Below are positions 1 through 12,227 of a stretch of DNA of 64,000 bases, in pieces; position 1 is the stretch's first letter, and each line of letters begins with the position of its first letter. The notes under the pieces are model-generated. The model did no database searches and was not told the origin of the DNA. It was given only the letters and a program-made list of their open reading frames with translations. This DNA is from Acridotheres tristis (lineage: Eukaryota > Chordata > Aves > Passeriformes > Sturnidae): NCBI GenBank assembly GCA_037013685.1, contig CM072895.1, positions 8,902,463 through 8,966,462 on the forward strand. The letters run 5' to 3'. Position numbers and translations under genes: made by a program.

Positions 1-3000
1 GCTCTGTGCCTAGAAATCTCTTTCTAGCCCTAAAAGTTAAGTCCCACAGCTGCTGCTAAGGAAACTTGGCTGGATGGTGGGAAACTCCTGTCAGGGCTGG
101 ATGGAAACCTTTCTCCCAGCTGCAGAGAGGCAGCAGGCTGGTCTGTACCTCCCGTTTAAGGCATGGAGTCCTATCCCTGCTCCTCTTGCTACCCAGGAGG
201 AGTTGGTGACTGGCAAGACCAGCCTCACATTGCTGTCCTGACCGTGGGGTGCAAGGATCCTTGTGCTGACTTAAAACAGTTGCCTCTGGTCTTGACCAAT
301 TGAGTCTCAGGTGTTTATGTTCTGGTCAACCAGTTATTCCTGGACCAATCCTGTCCAGCCACCCACCCCTGGAGAGTGTGGAGACCTAACCAGAGGCAGA
401 TACATGCTGGATCTGCTACAGGCAGTGCCTGAATTTCTGTGGATTTTAATCCTTCCTGATGAGTAGCTGTCAGTGTCTCATGCAGTTGTGCTTAGTGGTT
501 CCTTGTTAGCTTTTCTCAGCAGGGGCTGCTGCCTCCATGGGGAGCACAGGAGGCAGCTTGGACAATCTCCAGCGCTCATCTGGAAGGCACCTGATGCACC
601 AGGCTGGAGTGCTGGAGCGGGGTCATGGACAGATGGAAAGTTAGGATGTGATTTGGGAGCAGCCCCTGTTCTCTGCTGAAACAGTGGGTGGGAAGAGGTT
701 GTGGCTGAAGCCATAAGGAGAACTCCTGTGCGTGTCAATCGTGCGAGTTCCACATCCAGCACGCTCCTCAGGGAGAAGGTGGCTGGCTGTGTGTCCCATC
801 AGCTGTAATGAGAAGTGAGGAGATAAATGGTGGAGGCAGGGGCTGTGCAAGCTCACCTCCTGGCCTGCCCTCAGTGAAAGCAGTTGAGTCACCTCTCCCT
901 GGAGGTGTCTGATGGATGTTACAGCCAGGACTTGGCACAGAGGAGTGAGCTGGGCCCCGCTGCCCAGGCTGCATCCCCAGCTGAGGCACACACTAATGTC
1001 TTGGCCAAATGTTCGCTTGAGCACACTGTGGCTGCTTTGCTCCTCCTGTGCCAAAGAACTTCCTTCCCTTTGGGGTATTCCCCTGATTTTTAAAAAGTCA
1101 AGCAAATATTTAAGAGTGGATTAGAGTCTACCTCAACATATCCATCATTCACCATCAATTACCCAGGCCATTAGTATGATTGCACTCAGCTCGGGACTCT
1201 TCTGTGTTTGAATGTACCAAGAGTAGGAGGAACTAAAGGTGGAAATTTATAGCAAGAACCTTTCCCTCCCCCACCTTATTTAATGGCACACAGGCTTTGA
1301 CCTGAAGTGTAATTTTCTGCAACATTTAAGGCAGATAAAGTGTCTTTAGCAGCCAGAGGAAAGCTCAAAGGTAACATTATCTAACTAGCAAACAGATGGA
1401 GGATTTAACATTCTTGGTAGCTGAAATTTTGGACTCTGGCCAAACCGTGCTAATGGATTTTTTAGCAGTCATTCTTTTCCTATGAAAGAGCTGGACATGG
1501 TTTAAAAAAAATCCAAGAGGAAATATCTAACGGTACAGACAGGAATAAGGAAAGATTCTCACTTGATCACAAGCAGTATGGGGGAAAATTAAAAGTATTT
1601 GTATCAAAAATTGGGGCATGACATGTAGGACTCAGTCAAAGAAATGAGATAAATCACCTCAGAAGCCCCAAATCTTTGCCTTGATGGAGAAGACAAGCCT
1701 GTTGAGTAGTTGGAGCGATTGTCATTCAGTGTTAACTTTGCCTTGCTATGAAAACTGAAGAGAAAGAAGATGTGCTTTGAAGAGCCCTTGTTCCAATTGA
1801 GTTGCAGGAAACAAAGCAAAGTCTCTGCTCCCTGATGCACAGACACATCCAGCTCCTTGTACGCTTGTGGCAAGCCTTGGTGTTGTGTTACTCCCCTGGT
1901 TTTGCTGTGTGCCAGAGGGCTCTCCAGATTACCACAGCCATGAGCTTTCTTGTTCCATCACATATTCTCTCTAGGTTATAAACATGACAGATTGGGCCTT
2001 GAAAAAGCTATGTAATGGAGACCACAGAGCTCAGGAGACAAGAATGTGTTTTCCAGGAATTATTGGTGAAGATTCTGTGGTGTGCAGAAGGCAGCTGAGA
2101 AGGCAGGGGGCCCTGAAAAACCCTGATGATTTTTGGATTCACCAAATGCTATCATTTACTGTCAGTGAATCTTCAAAACGCTTTGAACTTGGTGAATTTT
2201 TCACAAAATGTCTGTATTTCCTGAATACAGCTTTCATCTCAACACCTGTTGGGTTAAGTTTGGCTGATATGCTCAATAAAAAAATGTCAGTCTTTCTAAC
2301 AGGGAGCTGGAAAGCATCATGTGGCTGAACCAATTAATAATCAATATAAATAAGAAATACTTATTGAGGGGATAGGATTAAACTGCCAGGCAACTCTGCA
2401 GAGATCTGGAACCACTCATCTCACAAAGAAAAGAGGCTGACATTAGAAGGTTTGGAGCCATTTGCTTTGACTAGCCTTGCTCTTTTCTAAGCCGGGATTT
2501 GGGAGCAAATGGATGGCATTAACACTCTACACTGATTACAAAACACAGAATAAATCATATAGATGTCTAATTCCACCAGATCTCATTACCACTGGATTGA
2601 ACTTTTCCCTAACTTGCTTGTCTCAAGTGATCTGAGTCAGCACATCAGCTCTGAGCATCCCAGGATTCGGGAATGCTGGAAACAGCTCTGGTTCCAAACA
2701 CTGGCACTAGAGAGCATTCTTACAAGTCATTTTCCAGCAGGCAAACCCTAAAATATTACAAAGAGAGAGTTGGAGGCCAGCAGAAACTCCAGCTGAGAGC
2801 TCGGAGCTGGTCCAATGCCAGAGCATCCATCTTCCGAAAGTTTAATGAGATGAGTTTCCATCAGGCGTTTTCACAGCCGGGCCACCAGCAGTGGCCTTGG
2901 ACGTGGTGTCTCACTCCCCATGGTGTCTGGACAGCAGGAGCTGTGGTTCAGACCTCAGTGAGAAAGCTGGATGGTGAAAATTTGTGAGAGCTAATTAAAC

Positions 3001-3334
3001 AAGACAAGATTTTTGCCTGGCAGGGATTCATGCCAGATATACGACATCCCGGGAAACCATTTCAGGCTTTGCCATAAAGTACTTGTGGAGAGAGAGCAGG
3101 ACGTCTTGCCAGACTTCACTTCAAATATAGTACTGCAACTTTTCCTTTTCTTTTTTGGAATTGGTATGGCCATAAATTATCTGCTTAGCTCAAGGTTAAA
3201 CACAGGACAGCGAGAGCTGTGAAGTCTCAGAGATGAAAGGCCACAGCATAAGCAGGGAAATGGTCATACATAATGTTATCAGGCCATGCTTCATCTGAGT
3301 GTGCAGAGCATCCTCTGAGAGCTCAGGACATCTG

Positions 3335-3445
3335 TCTCAGGAGAGCTGTATTCCTATTCCTACTCTGCTACTGGCCACCTGTTGGTCCTGGGCCAAGTTT
3401 TTAGCTTCTTTATGCCTTGGGTAAATGAGGATAGTTTCATTCCTT
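3335..3445 (+). repeat. MIR-like CORE-SINE fragment, decayed
   Basis: The order of motifs resembles MIR: AGCTGTATTCCTATTCCTAC (for the GGGTTCGAATCC region), TCTGCTACTGGCC, GTCCTGGGCCAAGTTTTTAG (for GACCTTGGGCAAGTTACTTA), CTTCTTTATGCCTT, then GTAAATGAGGATAGTTTCAT. Divergence is heavy, so it could be chance; it needs a profile search. Confidence 0.4.
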
Positions 3446-4000
3446 CCTTTGCTGCAAAATGAAGAAAAAAACCACAAAAAAACATGAATGGCACAGTAAT
3501 GTTTGGAGACTGCATTAAGGAGAGTGGCAGGGAGCTACATAATGCTTCTGTCCTGCTATGGAGACCTCCCCACCAGCAAGTCCCACCTCTGATCTGGAGG
3601 TTGCAAGGTCTTGGGCAATGACCCCAGCAATGACTGGCAGGTGAAAGGCCAAGTCCTTTCTTCGGATTCATCCTGGCCCTCGTGTCTTGACCAAAGAGGA
3701 GTTTGCAGTAGCATCATTAGCCAAACCCAGGTGAAAGAACAAGCCATCAGTGGGAGTTGTTGGTCTCTGCCCTGGCACTCCAGCACACCTCTGGTGTTGG
3801 CTCAGAGGAAAAATAACTGCCTGATGGCTTTAAGTTGGAAACAGTAGTGGGATGTGAGGAGTAGGTGATGTTCCCTCAGAGCTCCTGGGGTACAGACCAG
3901 GCTTTTCCCAAACCCAGCCTCTGGGCTGGCGCCTGCAGTCTGGAAATGGGAAGTGATAGTGTTTGCAATTTAGATCTATTTTTAATATCTCAACAGGTCT

Positions 4001-4018
4001 GGGACTTAGGGACTTAGG
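4001..4018. repeat. 8-bp tandem duplication
   Basis: GGGACTTA occurs twice in tandem, followed by GG. Short slippage duplication 30 nt before another one. Confidence 0.75.
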
Positions 4019-4048
4019 GGAGAATTCACCAAAGTGATTCCTTGGCTC

Positions 4049-4073
4049 AAAGCTGTGCAAAGCTGTGCAAAGA
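4049..4073. repeat. 10-bp tandem duplication
   Basis: AAAGCTGTGC occurs twice in tandem followed by AAAG. Short slippage duplication. Confidence 0.8.
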
Positions 4074-4416
4074 TATAGATGATACTAAGGATTGTTTCCA
4101 TTGTGGTAGACAATGACTGAGCTTTCCAGAGGAATGACACTAATACTAATACAGACTCTTAGAGTTAGATGCTACTTAAAGATTGGGGCAATTAGAGATA
4201 ATGCAGTTGTATTTGTATCATCTGGATATTGTTTCTGTGCAGAACTGTATCACATTCCTCACCTATGTGAAGCATTTAGAGGTTGCTGTAGATCCTGTCT
4301 TTCTCTGTTAGCGAGTCAAGTTACCTTAATTACAATATTTTTAACTTTACTTGTTTCTACATCGCATATAGTACAATTTAATTAAAGTCAGAGCTAAGAG
4401 ACTTCCAGAGAAAGAA

Positions 4417-4449
4417 ACTTGAATACTTCTGAGTACTTGAATACTTCTG
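4417..4449. repeat. 18-bp period duplication
   Basis: ACTTGAATACTTCTG occurs at 4417-4431 and again at 4435-4449, identical over 15 bases with 3 bases between. Confidence 0.85.
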
Positions 4450-6709
4450 GACTGTATTTCAGAGGGAGCAGTGAGCAGGTGTCAGGAAAAGAGAGATGAG
4501 TTCTGAGAATAAAAAAATTAAGAGCATTGGTCTGGAAGAGTAGTAGCCTACAGATGTGTTTGCTGATTCATTGGAAATTAAAAGCAGATAGAGCAGTTTG
4601 GGGAAAAATTTCTGCAACACTAGGTCTGCCTCCATGTACAAACACTTAAGATATTGTTCCCCAGTTCAGGAAGGAGAGGTTTTTGGTGTTGTATGCCAGT
4701 CCAGTCTCATCCAGCCCGGAATTTAGTCTCTTGTGGGTAGACATCAGTCGTAAACAAATTGGAAAACTTAGACACTTTTCTTGGAAGGAAGCATAGGGAT
4801 TTTTTTGTTGTGTGGGCTTTTTTTTCAATGCACCGCTGATTTCAAAGCTGTGTGGTTTGGGCAATAGCCCAGAATTCTTGGTTTTCTCTTCTCCTTGTTC
4901 ATCTTATAAAGCATAAATACCATATTTCCTCTACAGGAAAATATATACATGCTTTTTGTATCTGTGTGTATAGTACATCTGCATTTGTGTGGATGTGGAA
5001 TTGTTAGCATTACTAGTTTTCAGGACCCAGGTATTGGATGCTGAATAAAGCAAAGCAGTATTATGGAAAAGGAGCTCAGCAATGAAAAGGAAACAAATCC
5101 CTGTTGTGGCAGTCCTGTCCTTGCCTCTCACTTCTGCCACTCCAGTGCCATGGACTGGCAAATCTCTTTCATGCTGTTCATTAACAGCTCTCAGCTGGCA
5201 CAAGCCACAGATGGAAGCAAGCCATGGCAGGGAAAACCAAGTGCTGGTGGAGCTCTTGGCAGCTCAGGAGTAATTCTTTACCTTGTACATCTGCACTGGC
5301 TGTCCCCCCCGTGCGCTGTCAGGGGACCGTGAGGTCCCTCCTCTCTTTGGTGGTGACTCACAAGTCTTGGGCAGGAGTTGCTGTGAGTAATGCTCCAGTA
5401 GCACACTTAGCAAAGAGACTCTGTACTCTGATGTCCTGGCCAAATTCTTTCCTGGAAAATTGGATGAGATGCATTTCCACTGTGATTCCAGATGCATGGA
5501 GTATTGCTTGCTGTTCACTGTCGTAGACTGTCAGCTAGTCTATGTTAAGGTGTGCTTTCTTTTCTGTGATCAGCTAAGGAATTGCATGAATATATCAACC
5601 ACAGTAATAATGTTCAGAGACAAGAACAAAAAGGAATCTTCATTTGCTACTGCACAGCAGTACTGTACTCAAGATCTTTTGATAAAATGTATGTATTGTA
5701 TTTATTAGTTACTGAAAGATAGTCTCATTCCTATCTGCAAAAGAAGCATTCTGTAGGCTGCATATTGAAGTTCCTCAAAATGAGTGAAAAAAAAGTGGGC
5801 TCTGGTCTTTCCTGCAAGCCTGGTATTTACAGAAAAGCTCTATGTTCGAAAAAGATCCAATAACCAGACAACTCATTCACTTTCAGCTGAAAACTGAACT
5901 GAAAAAGACTATCTCTCCTTCTTTGACTGTGCTGTGTGCTCAGAGAGGGCTGGAGTTGGGCTTTGTCCAAATGGCAGTGGAGTGATGAGAAAGTGGGCTC
6001 GGTGAGTGATGGGCAGAGGGTGCCCGGGCAGGGTGTGGTGTAACGCACAAGTGCAATGCAAACACTCACCCAGCCCTTGCTCGCGAGGCAGACTTCAGAT
6101 AACGCGTTGACAGCATCAGTCAAAGGAAAATAAAATTGCCGAGGGGCTGTGAAAGGAGCTCTCTGTTCCAATAGAACAGTGTGTATAACCTCTGCTTGCT
6201 GCAAGTGACACGTGAGGGAAGGGATGCATGATAATACCGACAGAAAATCCCAGCAGCTCTGGTCACAGCAGTAATGATACTGAACAACAGTAGCTTACTG
6301 CGGCTCATTGCTGTAGGGATTTTACTTAAAAGGTTTTAGTTCAAATCCATCTCTTTCTCACGAACAAGTTGCACTGCCTGTTGGTTCAGACGAGGTTGTG
6401 TGCAGCAGAAGTTCTAGTTCAGCTATTGAGTTGTGGGAACTTAGGCCATTTACCAAAACATACATGTATTGTAGGTTGCCTGAAGGTCTGGAGAAACGAT
6501 TATTTGTTGGTTCCAAAGTAACTGTGTTACTGACCAGGAATGGGATTTTCTTGAGTAGGAATGCTCCGTATTTCTGTTACTTTGGTACAGCACCAAGGGG
6601 ATACAGTAGAACTGTGGCTTTGAGGAACAACCCCAGTGTAAGTAATACTTTTATTTTCATTTTTTAAATTGTGCAGCTGCGCATTAAACAGACTTCTTTG
6701 AGGAACTCT

Positions 6710-6790
6710 GCTTATTTCAATGGGACAGCTTTCTAATTAGCTAACACTTATTAAGTAAGGGTCACAGCTTTGGACCTGATTTCTGTCCTT
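6710..6790 (+). repeat. Ancient amniote repeat module, copy 1
   Basis: TATTTCAATGGGACAGCT, AATTAGCTAACACTTATTAA, GTAAGGGTCACAGC and TTTGGACCTGA follow the layout of a common old amniote interspersed module (CTTCAATGGGACT..., then a run of AGTTAAG or AAGT, then GGATTGGGCC). The family name is not given because I cannot assign it without a library search. Confidence 0.4.
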
Positions 6791-9209
6791 AAACTGCTCT
6801 GAGATATTTGGGGTCTGCACATGAAATAACAGCGTTATGTATAATTTACAGGGTGTTGTCAGTTGAAAGCTTCTCTGTGTTTCATGTATCCAGCACCGTT
6901 CAGGCCAGCTGGCAGTCAGCTCAAGATAATGATGCCATGATAGGAAAGATAGTCAGAAGTTGCCAAAACTATTAGACAGCACATCTGCCTGTTGGCTGCC
7001 AGGATCAGCACTGAGCTGCCAGCACCAGTCTCTTGGGTAGAGATGGAAACACCTTCCAGTGTAATCCGTGTGTCACAGCTCTTCAGAGTCACAAACAATG
7101 GCTTCAGGTGGCATCAGGGTATTTCCACTATGCTTCATCTTGTTCAGGTTAGTGTCCCTAGTGACAGCAGAAATACGTGCTAGATGCATCAAAAGTGATC
7201 GACTGTGTGCAAACCCAAAATGCAGATTTATTCTTAAGGACATTTCCTTCAAAACATTTTGATATTTCGATGCCTTCTGCTTGGCTGTTGGCTCTGAGAG
7301 CAAAGCAAGTGTAAGGCAGTGAATGAGAGCTGGTTTTCATAGAGAAAGATAGTTGTTTTCTGCTTTTATGCTGATAATATAAGTTCCCAGCACTGGTTGT
7401 TAGAATAGTACTGCTGGCAGAGTGAGAAACGTGGAGAGACAAGAGGGATCATGTTTCATGGGCCATAAACTGGGGCACACTAAAATAATCCTCTCAGATA
7501 TGGTCAACTGAATATGAATCCGTGTAATCTTGAACACACTCTACATGAACTCAGAATTAATCATCAGAAAAAATGAACCCATGAACACAGAGCTAGATGT
7601 CAGGATGAATGTTTTGTTCTCATGGTGAAATACTCAAGACCAACTCGTGGCATTGTCCTACAAAGAGCGTCATAAAATCTAACCCAAAAGATGTCATTGT
7701 GAATTATTTTCTGGGAGCCTGACTGTCCCTTGCTCAGTATATTAATATGCCATGTGGCATTTATTTTCCAAACAGATTAGGAAGTGCAAAGTCTGTCATT
7801 AAATAAAGCTCAGCTGGAAACCAGTGATGTTTTTTCCCCCCTATAGAAGCCTTATTCCTTCTAAGACTGATATTTAGTGATCCTTTGAATTCATACTTCA
7901 AACAACTTGAAAGGTGAGCTTTGGTTCTAATACTGACAAGTCTGTGAGTCTGATGTCTCCAAGTCTGGAAAAAAGTGGTGTCTGCTGTTCTGGTGAGGCT
8001 TCTCACCCTGGATGTGGAGTCAGTGATGAGCATTGTGGTGATGGTGGGAAAGACAGAGGTTACAGTATCCTGAAGTTCATTCCAAAGTTCAGTCATCACC
8101 AAATTTATCAACATATAGGCTCGTAATGGGACAAATATGTCCTTCTGGAAGGAAAACAGATTATGCTTCTTTTAAGGATGTAGCAGTAGGGGCACAAAAC
8201 AGTTACTTAGCAAGGAATCCAAGTGAGTATTTCTTGAGAGGAAGAGTCCCGGTATCTCATCCACAAAGAAAATATTATCAAATAGAATTTTGATTTCTAT
8301 TGTTTTTCCCCAAAAAAATATGAGAAACAGTGGAACATTATTGTAGGATTCCCCAACCCTTGGTTCATTGTGACTTCGAATGTCTGGGCCCACTGTACAG
8401 ATCTCTTGTCATCCTCTGTATAATAATGGGTGGGTGATGTACAGACTTATCATCCTTCTTCTGGAGCCCATGATGTACCTCAGAAAGGAATGAGAGACAG
8501 AGGGGAGAGTGAGACTTCTTAATGTGCCTTGGGAATTCATGACAGATCCCGAATCTCTCAAGGAATGTTTTTCTTGTTTCACTCCATTGGGAATCAGCTC
8601 TGACATAGTCAAAAAAGGTTTTCAGAACAAGTCCCTTCATTTTGTTGGCTTCTCTATTGCTCTTGTCACTGACCCAAAGCCTTTTGATTTTTTTTTTTTC
8701 TTTTGACGTTCTTGAGCTAATTGGCCTCAATGAAAAGTAGTTTTTTTCCTGCAGAAACTTGGCTGTGACAAAAAGTGTGGAGGTTGAGAGAAATCTGGGA
8801 TAGGCCAGTGCCAAAGGGCTTATATAATAGCCCAGAATAGTCAGCCAAAATATAGTGTGAAAGCATCATAGGTGGAGTTCAGTTGAATGAAAATTCTGCA
8901 GGGTTTGGGCACAAAAATGCCAATAGGGCCAGCAATTAATTTCTTCGTTTAGTTGGGATTATCTCAGCTACGTCCACTGAAAGGAGCTGATAATTATTTA
9001 ACTGGATAATTATGGGCTGGATTCCTTCAAGAAGGAACACTTTGGCCACAAGAGGCGAGTGGCAAGAAGGCACTCTCTAGGCAAGAGGATCTCGTCTGCT
9101 GCTCACATTCTGCTCACCTGTAACTGCGTGTGCTCAGGGCTCTGGAGCTCTGGTGTCTTCAAACCAGCTGGAAGTAAGGAGCCCACATTGCACAGGACAT
9201 GCCTTCTAG

Positions 9210-9255
9210 GCATTTTTCATTGAATTCAATGAGCTTCTGATCAGGTTGAAGACAA
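9210..9255 (+). repeat. Ancient amniote repeat module, copy 2
   Basis: TTTTTCATTGAATTCAATGA then GCTTCTGATCAGG closely parallels the module TTTTGCCATTGACTTCAATG followed by GGAGCTGGATCAGG. It contains the perfect 14-nt palindrome CATTGAATTCAATG. A second copy lies about 140 nt downstream. Confidence 0.45.
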
Positions 9256-9389
9256 GGAGAAACTTTAAAGTGTTTTAAATGAAAGTAAAGAACTAGACTG
9301 GACAGGTTTGCAGTCCCAGAAGCAAAGTGAGTGCTGTGAGTTGAAGACAGAAGGAAGCACAGTTTCCTCATGTATTTTTCTGTAGCGTA

Positions 9390-9460
9390 AATCTCTGATC
9401 AACTCTCTTGGATTCAATGGGAGTCTCGTTACTGACTTTAAGGGAAGAAGATGGGACTCT
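9390..9460 (+). repeat. Ancient amniote repeat module, copy 3
   Basis: GGATTCAATGGGAGTCTCGT, TACTGACTTTAAGGGAAGAA and GATGGGAC parallel GAAGTCAATGGGAGTCTTGC, CATTGACTTCAATGGGAGCA and GGATTGGGCC of the same module. Both halves of the self-complementary unit are present, although mutated. Confidence 0.45.
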
Positions 9461-12207
9461 GCAAAGTGCTATTTTGGCTCTGAACCTCTTGTCCGTGGAT
9501 CTGACTTTAACAGCCAGGGAAGGTGCCACCACCATGTTCAGGATTTAAGGTACTGCAAGCAGATCTCAAGAAGAGAGATGCTCAGGATTGGGAATTCACC
9601 CACATTAACAAGACCTGGACTCAGTCTAGAGAAGAAATGATTTATGTCTTGTTTTGTCGGCTGAACCAGATGATTGAAGGAAAAATTATACTGGGTCAAT
9701 GGTGAACAAAAACATTATCATTCTATCACCAAAACAAAAGCCTGGAAGAAAATTCAGGCTCTGCAAAGTGTTTAATTTAATGTCCATGTTTGTGTTCTTT
9801 TTGAAATTAAATGTATGCATATTCCATTTCAGTAAATCATTGCTGCATGCTTTGAAATAAACTGTGATTTTAAATTTTTTTATGTTAATGTTTTGGAAAC
9901 AGCAAAGGACAGTATTCCAGTACTCTTAAATTCCTCATCAGTATTCCTAATGTATTTGGGAACTATTTTGGCTCGCAAAAAAAAAATATTTTTTTGGCAG
10001 ATGAATTGCAGAGTCTAGACCATCCCTACCCCATGTACATCTAGATACTAGCTCCATCATGAACTTTCTGTTTAATCCTGAGACCCGTTGATTTATCTGT
10101 AGAGCTGGTACTTAATACACAGACACTCAGCTTGAGGGCATAGCCAACAGAGATGAGGGAAAGAGAAGATGGGAATGTTCAGTCTGTCCTTATGGAAGCT
10201 TTCCTTTTCCAAAAGTAAAGTCTTAGTTGGGGAGGGATTATTTTTCTGTTATATATATGTTTTTTGGGGTTTTTTCCCAATAAAAATTCAGTAATTCCTC
10301 TTCCTCTGAGGGATTTCTTCGTGAACTGTCTTTTGTAATCTTTGGGCCAGTTGCAGTGGTGGTTTAAATCAGTGTGACTCAGCTAACACTATTGAGCTGC
10401 TAACCCATAAAGCTTCAAAACACACGAGCCCTGACTTATCTCAAGCAAATGACTGCTTCCCTGGAGCCGGCTGAGGCTGCTGGTGTTATTAAAGTTAAGC
10501 AGGAGTCTCCATGTTCTGCTGTGTTCGAGTTTAAACAGTAAGGTGATGATACTTCTCTTTTGCTTTTGTAATTTCTTGGAGTTGTTCTCCTTCCCTTCGG
10601 TATGTGTGGTTTAAAAGCAGTCCATCATGTTGCAGACTCTATAAACTGTGGGTTGCTTAATTTGTGTGATTCATAACACAGGGAAAAAAAAAAAAGAGCC
10701 ATCATCATTCTTGGTATTACATCCAGCTCTGTTACCCAGAGCATTGACCTTGACCAGCTAATGATAGGTATTTAATATATGTGCGTGTCTGTATATATAG
10801 ATATAAATATTCATTATGTGAGGTCTGAGATCGTAAGGGAATGCTGGCAGTGCCAAGTTTTGTTCGATGGTTCAGGCCTCCAGCTGTGCCAAACTCTGGG
10901 TTCCCTTAATGTACCATTAAAAAGAAACCCCAGGCTTTGCTTGAATGTCATCCAGCTTTATTAAGAGAAAGATCAAGCGTAATCTTATTAAGCTTGTCAC
11001 TCACAAACCATAAGGGTGCAGCCTTGGTGTGTCTGTTTGGTCCACATGTGCGAACAATTTTGCCTCGTGATACTCAAGCAGGGGCTGTTATTCTTTAATG
11101 AAGGCTGTGAATAACAGAGCTACAAATTGCAAGCTTGGTGATGTGCTCACACACTCGTGTGTTAACAGAAAGGGGTGAAGGCGGGGATTGTTTGTTTGGA
11201 TTTTGACATGTTCCTCAAGTACGCTCGAACCCACACAACCACAATGTTTTTCAAAATCTGTTGTGTATATTCCGAGGTTTCTGAACTTCCATAATAACTT
11301 AGTCAGCTTTTGAATGTGACCCTGTCAGAGTGGACAGCTGTATCAGGAAAACTTCACGGGAGCACTGAATCTCCCTCTTTTTGGTTTCACTAGAAGTCTT
11401 CTCCCTGGGCCAGTATTATGAGGGCATGTTCAGATAAATTGTGCTTGCCTTCATTGTTGCTCCTTTTCCCCAGTGTTAACAGCTGGGCAGCAGGAGATAA
11501 CAGTGGAAACCACTAGTGTTTACACCAGTGTAAAACCAGAGTACTGCAGTGGGGACTCAAATCAAATATTTCTGCTTGCTCAAAACATGGATGTATATAG
11601 AAATTCTGTGTATTTATATAGGAAAAACCCTAAATTGAAACTAGTCAGGATGTTTGGCCATGTGGCTGAGAATAGATCTGTGTAGGTGAAACTCACAAAA
11701 ATAACTAGTAATGACTGGAATGTAGAGACACATTTGATAGTGTAATATGGAATAGATTTGTAATAAGAACTTCTTCATAGACATAGCATGTACTAATGAG
11801 TACTTGAGGAATAGAGCTTTCCAAGACTTTTAGTCAGTTAAATTTTAAAATTTTGAGCAAGATACCCTTGCTCACAGCCTTAGGGATGTGGGGGCTTGCT
11901 ACAACTGTTTGCATGCCCAGGGTATCTTAAAAATGGAAACATCTGCAGGATGAAGCTCATATCTGCTGGGTTGTGATAGGTGTTCATACAGCACCTTTGC
12001 AGCTGAGAATCTCTCAACTACTGCAGGACTGTGTTCTGTTCTGTCCCCAATATGCAGATGGTCTCTCTGACAGATAAGATTTACTGACCCTTCTGGTAGA
12101 GCATTTGCCATTACTTGCTGGAAACTCCCCGTCCTTCCACTGCAGGACCTTTAGCCAAAGGACTGTCTGTCCTTCACAAAGCATTTCTTTCTTCTGTTTC
12201 GCTTCTA

Positions 12208-12227
12208 AAAAAAAAAAAAAAAAAAAG
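12208..12227. repeat. Poly(A) tract, about A20
   Basis: A run of about 20 A after GTTTCGCTTCT and before GAAGATACATAGC. There is no AATAAA immediately upstream, so it is treated as simple sequence rather than a retrocopy tail. Confidence 0.9.

Noticed and set aside
6335..6352. tRNA B-box-like AGTTCAAATCC
   Set aside because: No A box at the right distance and no cloverleaf; single short motif by chance.
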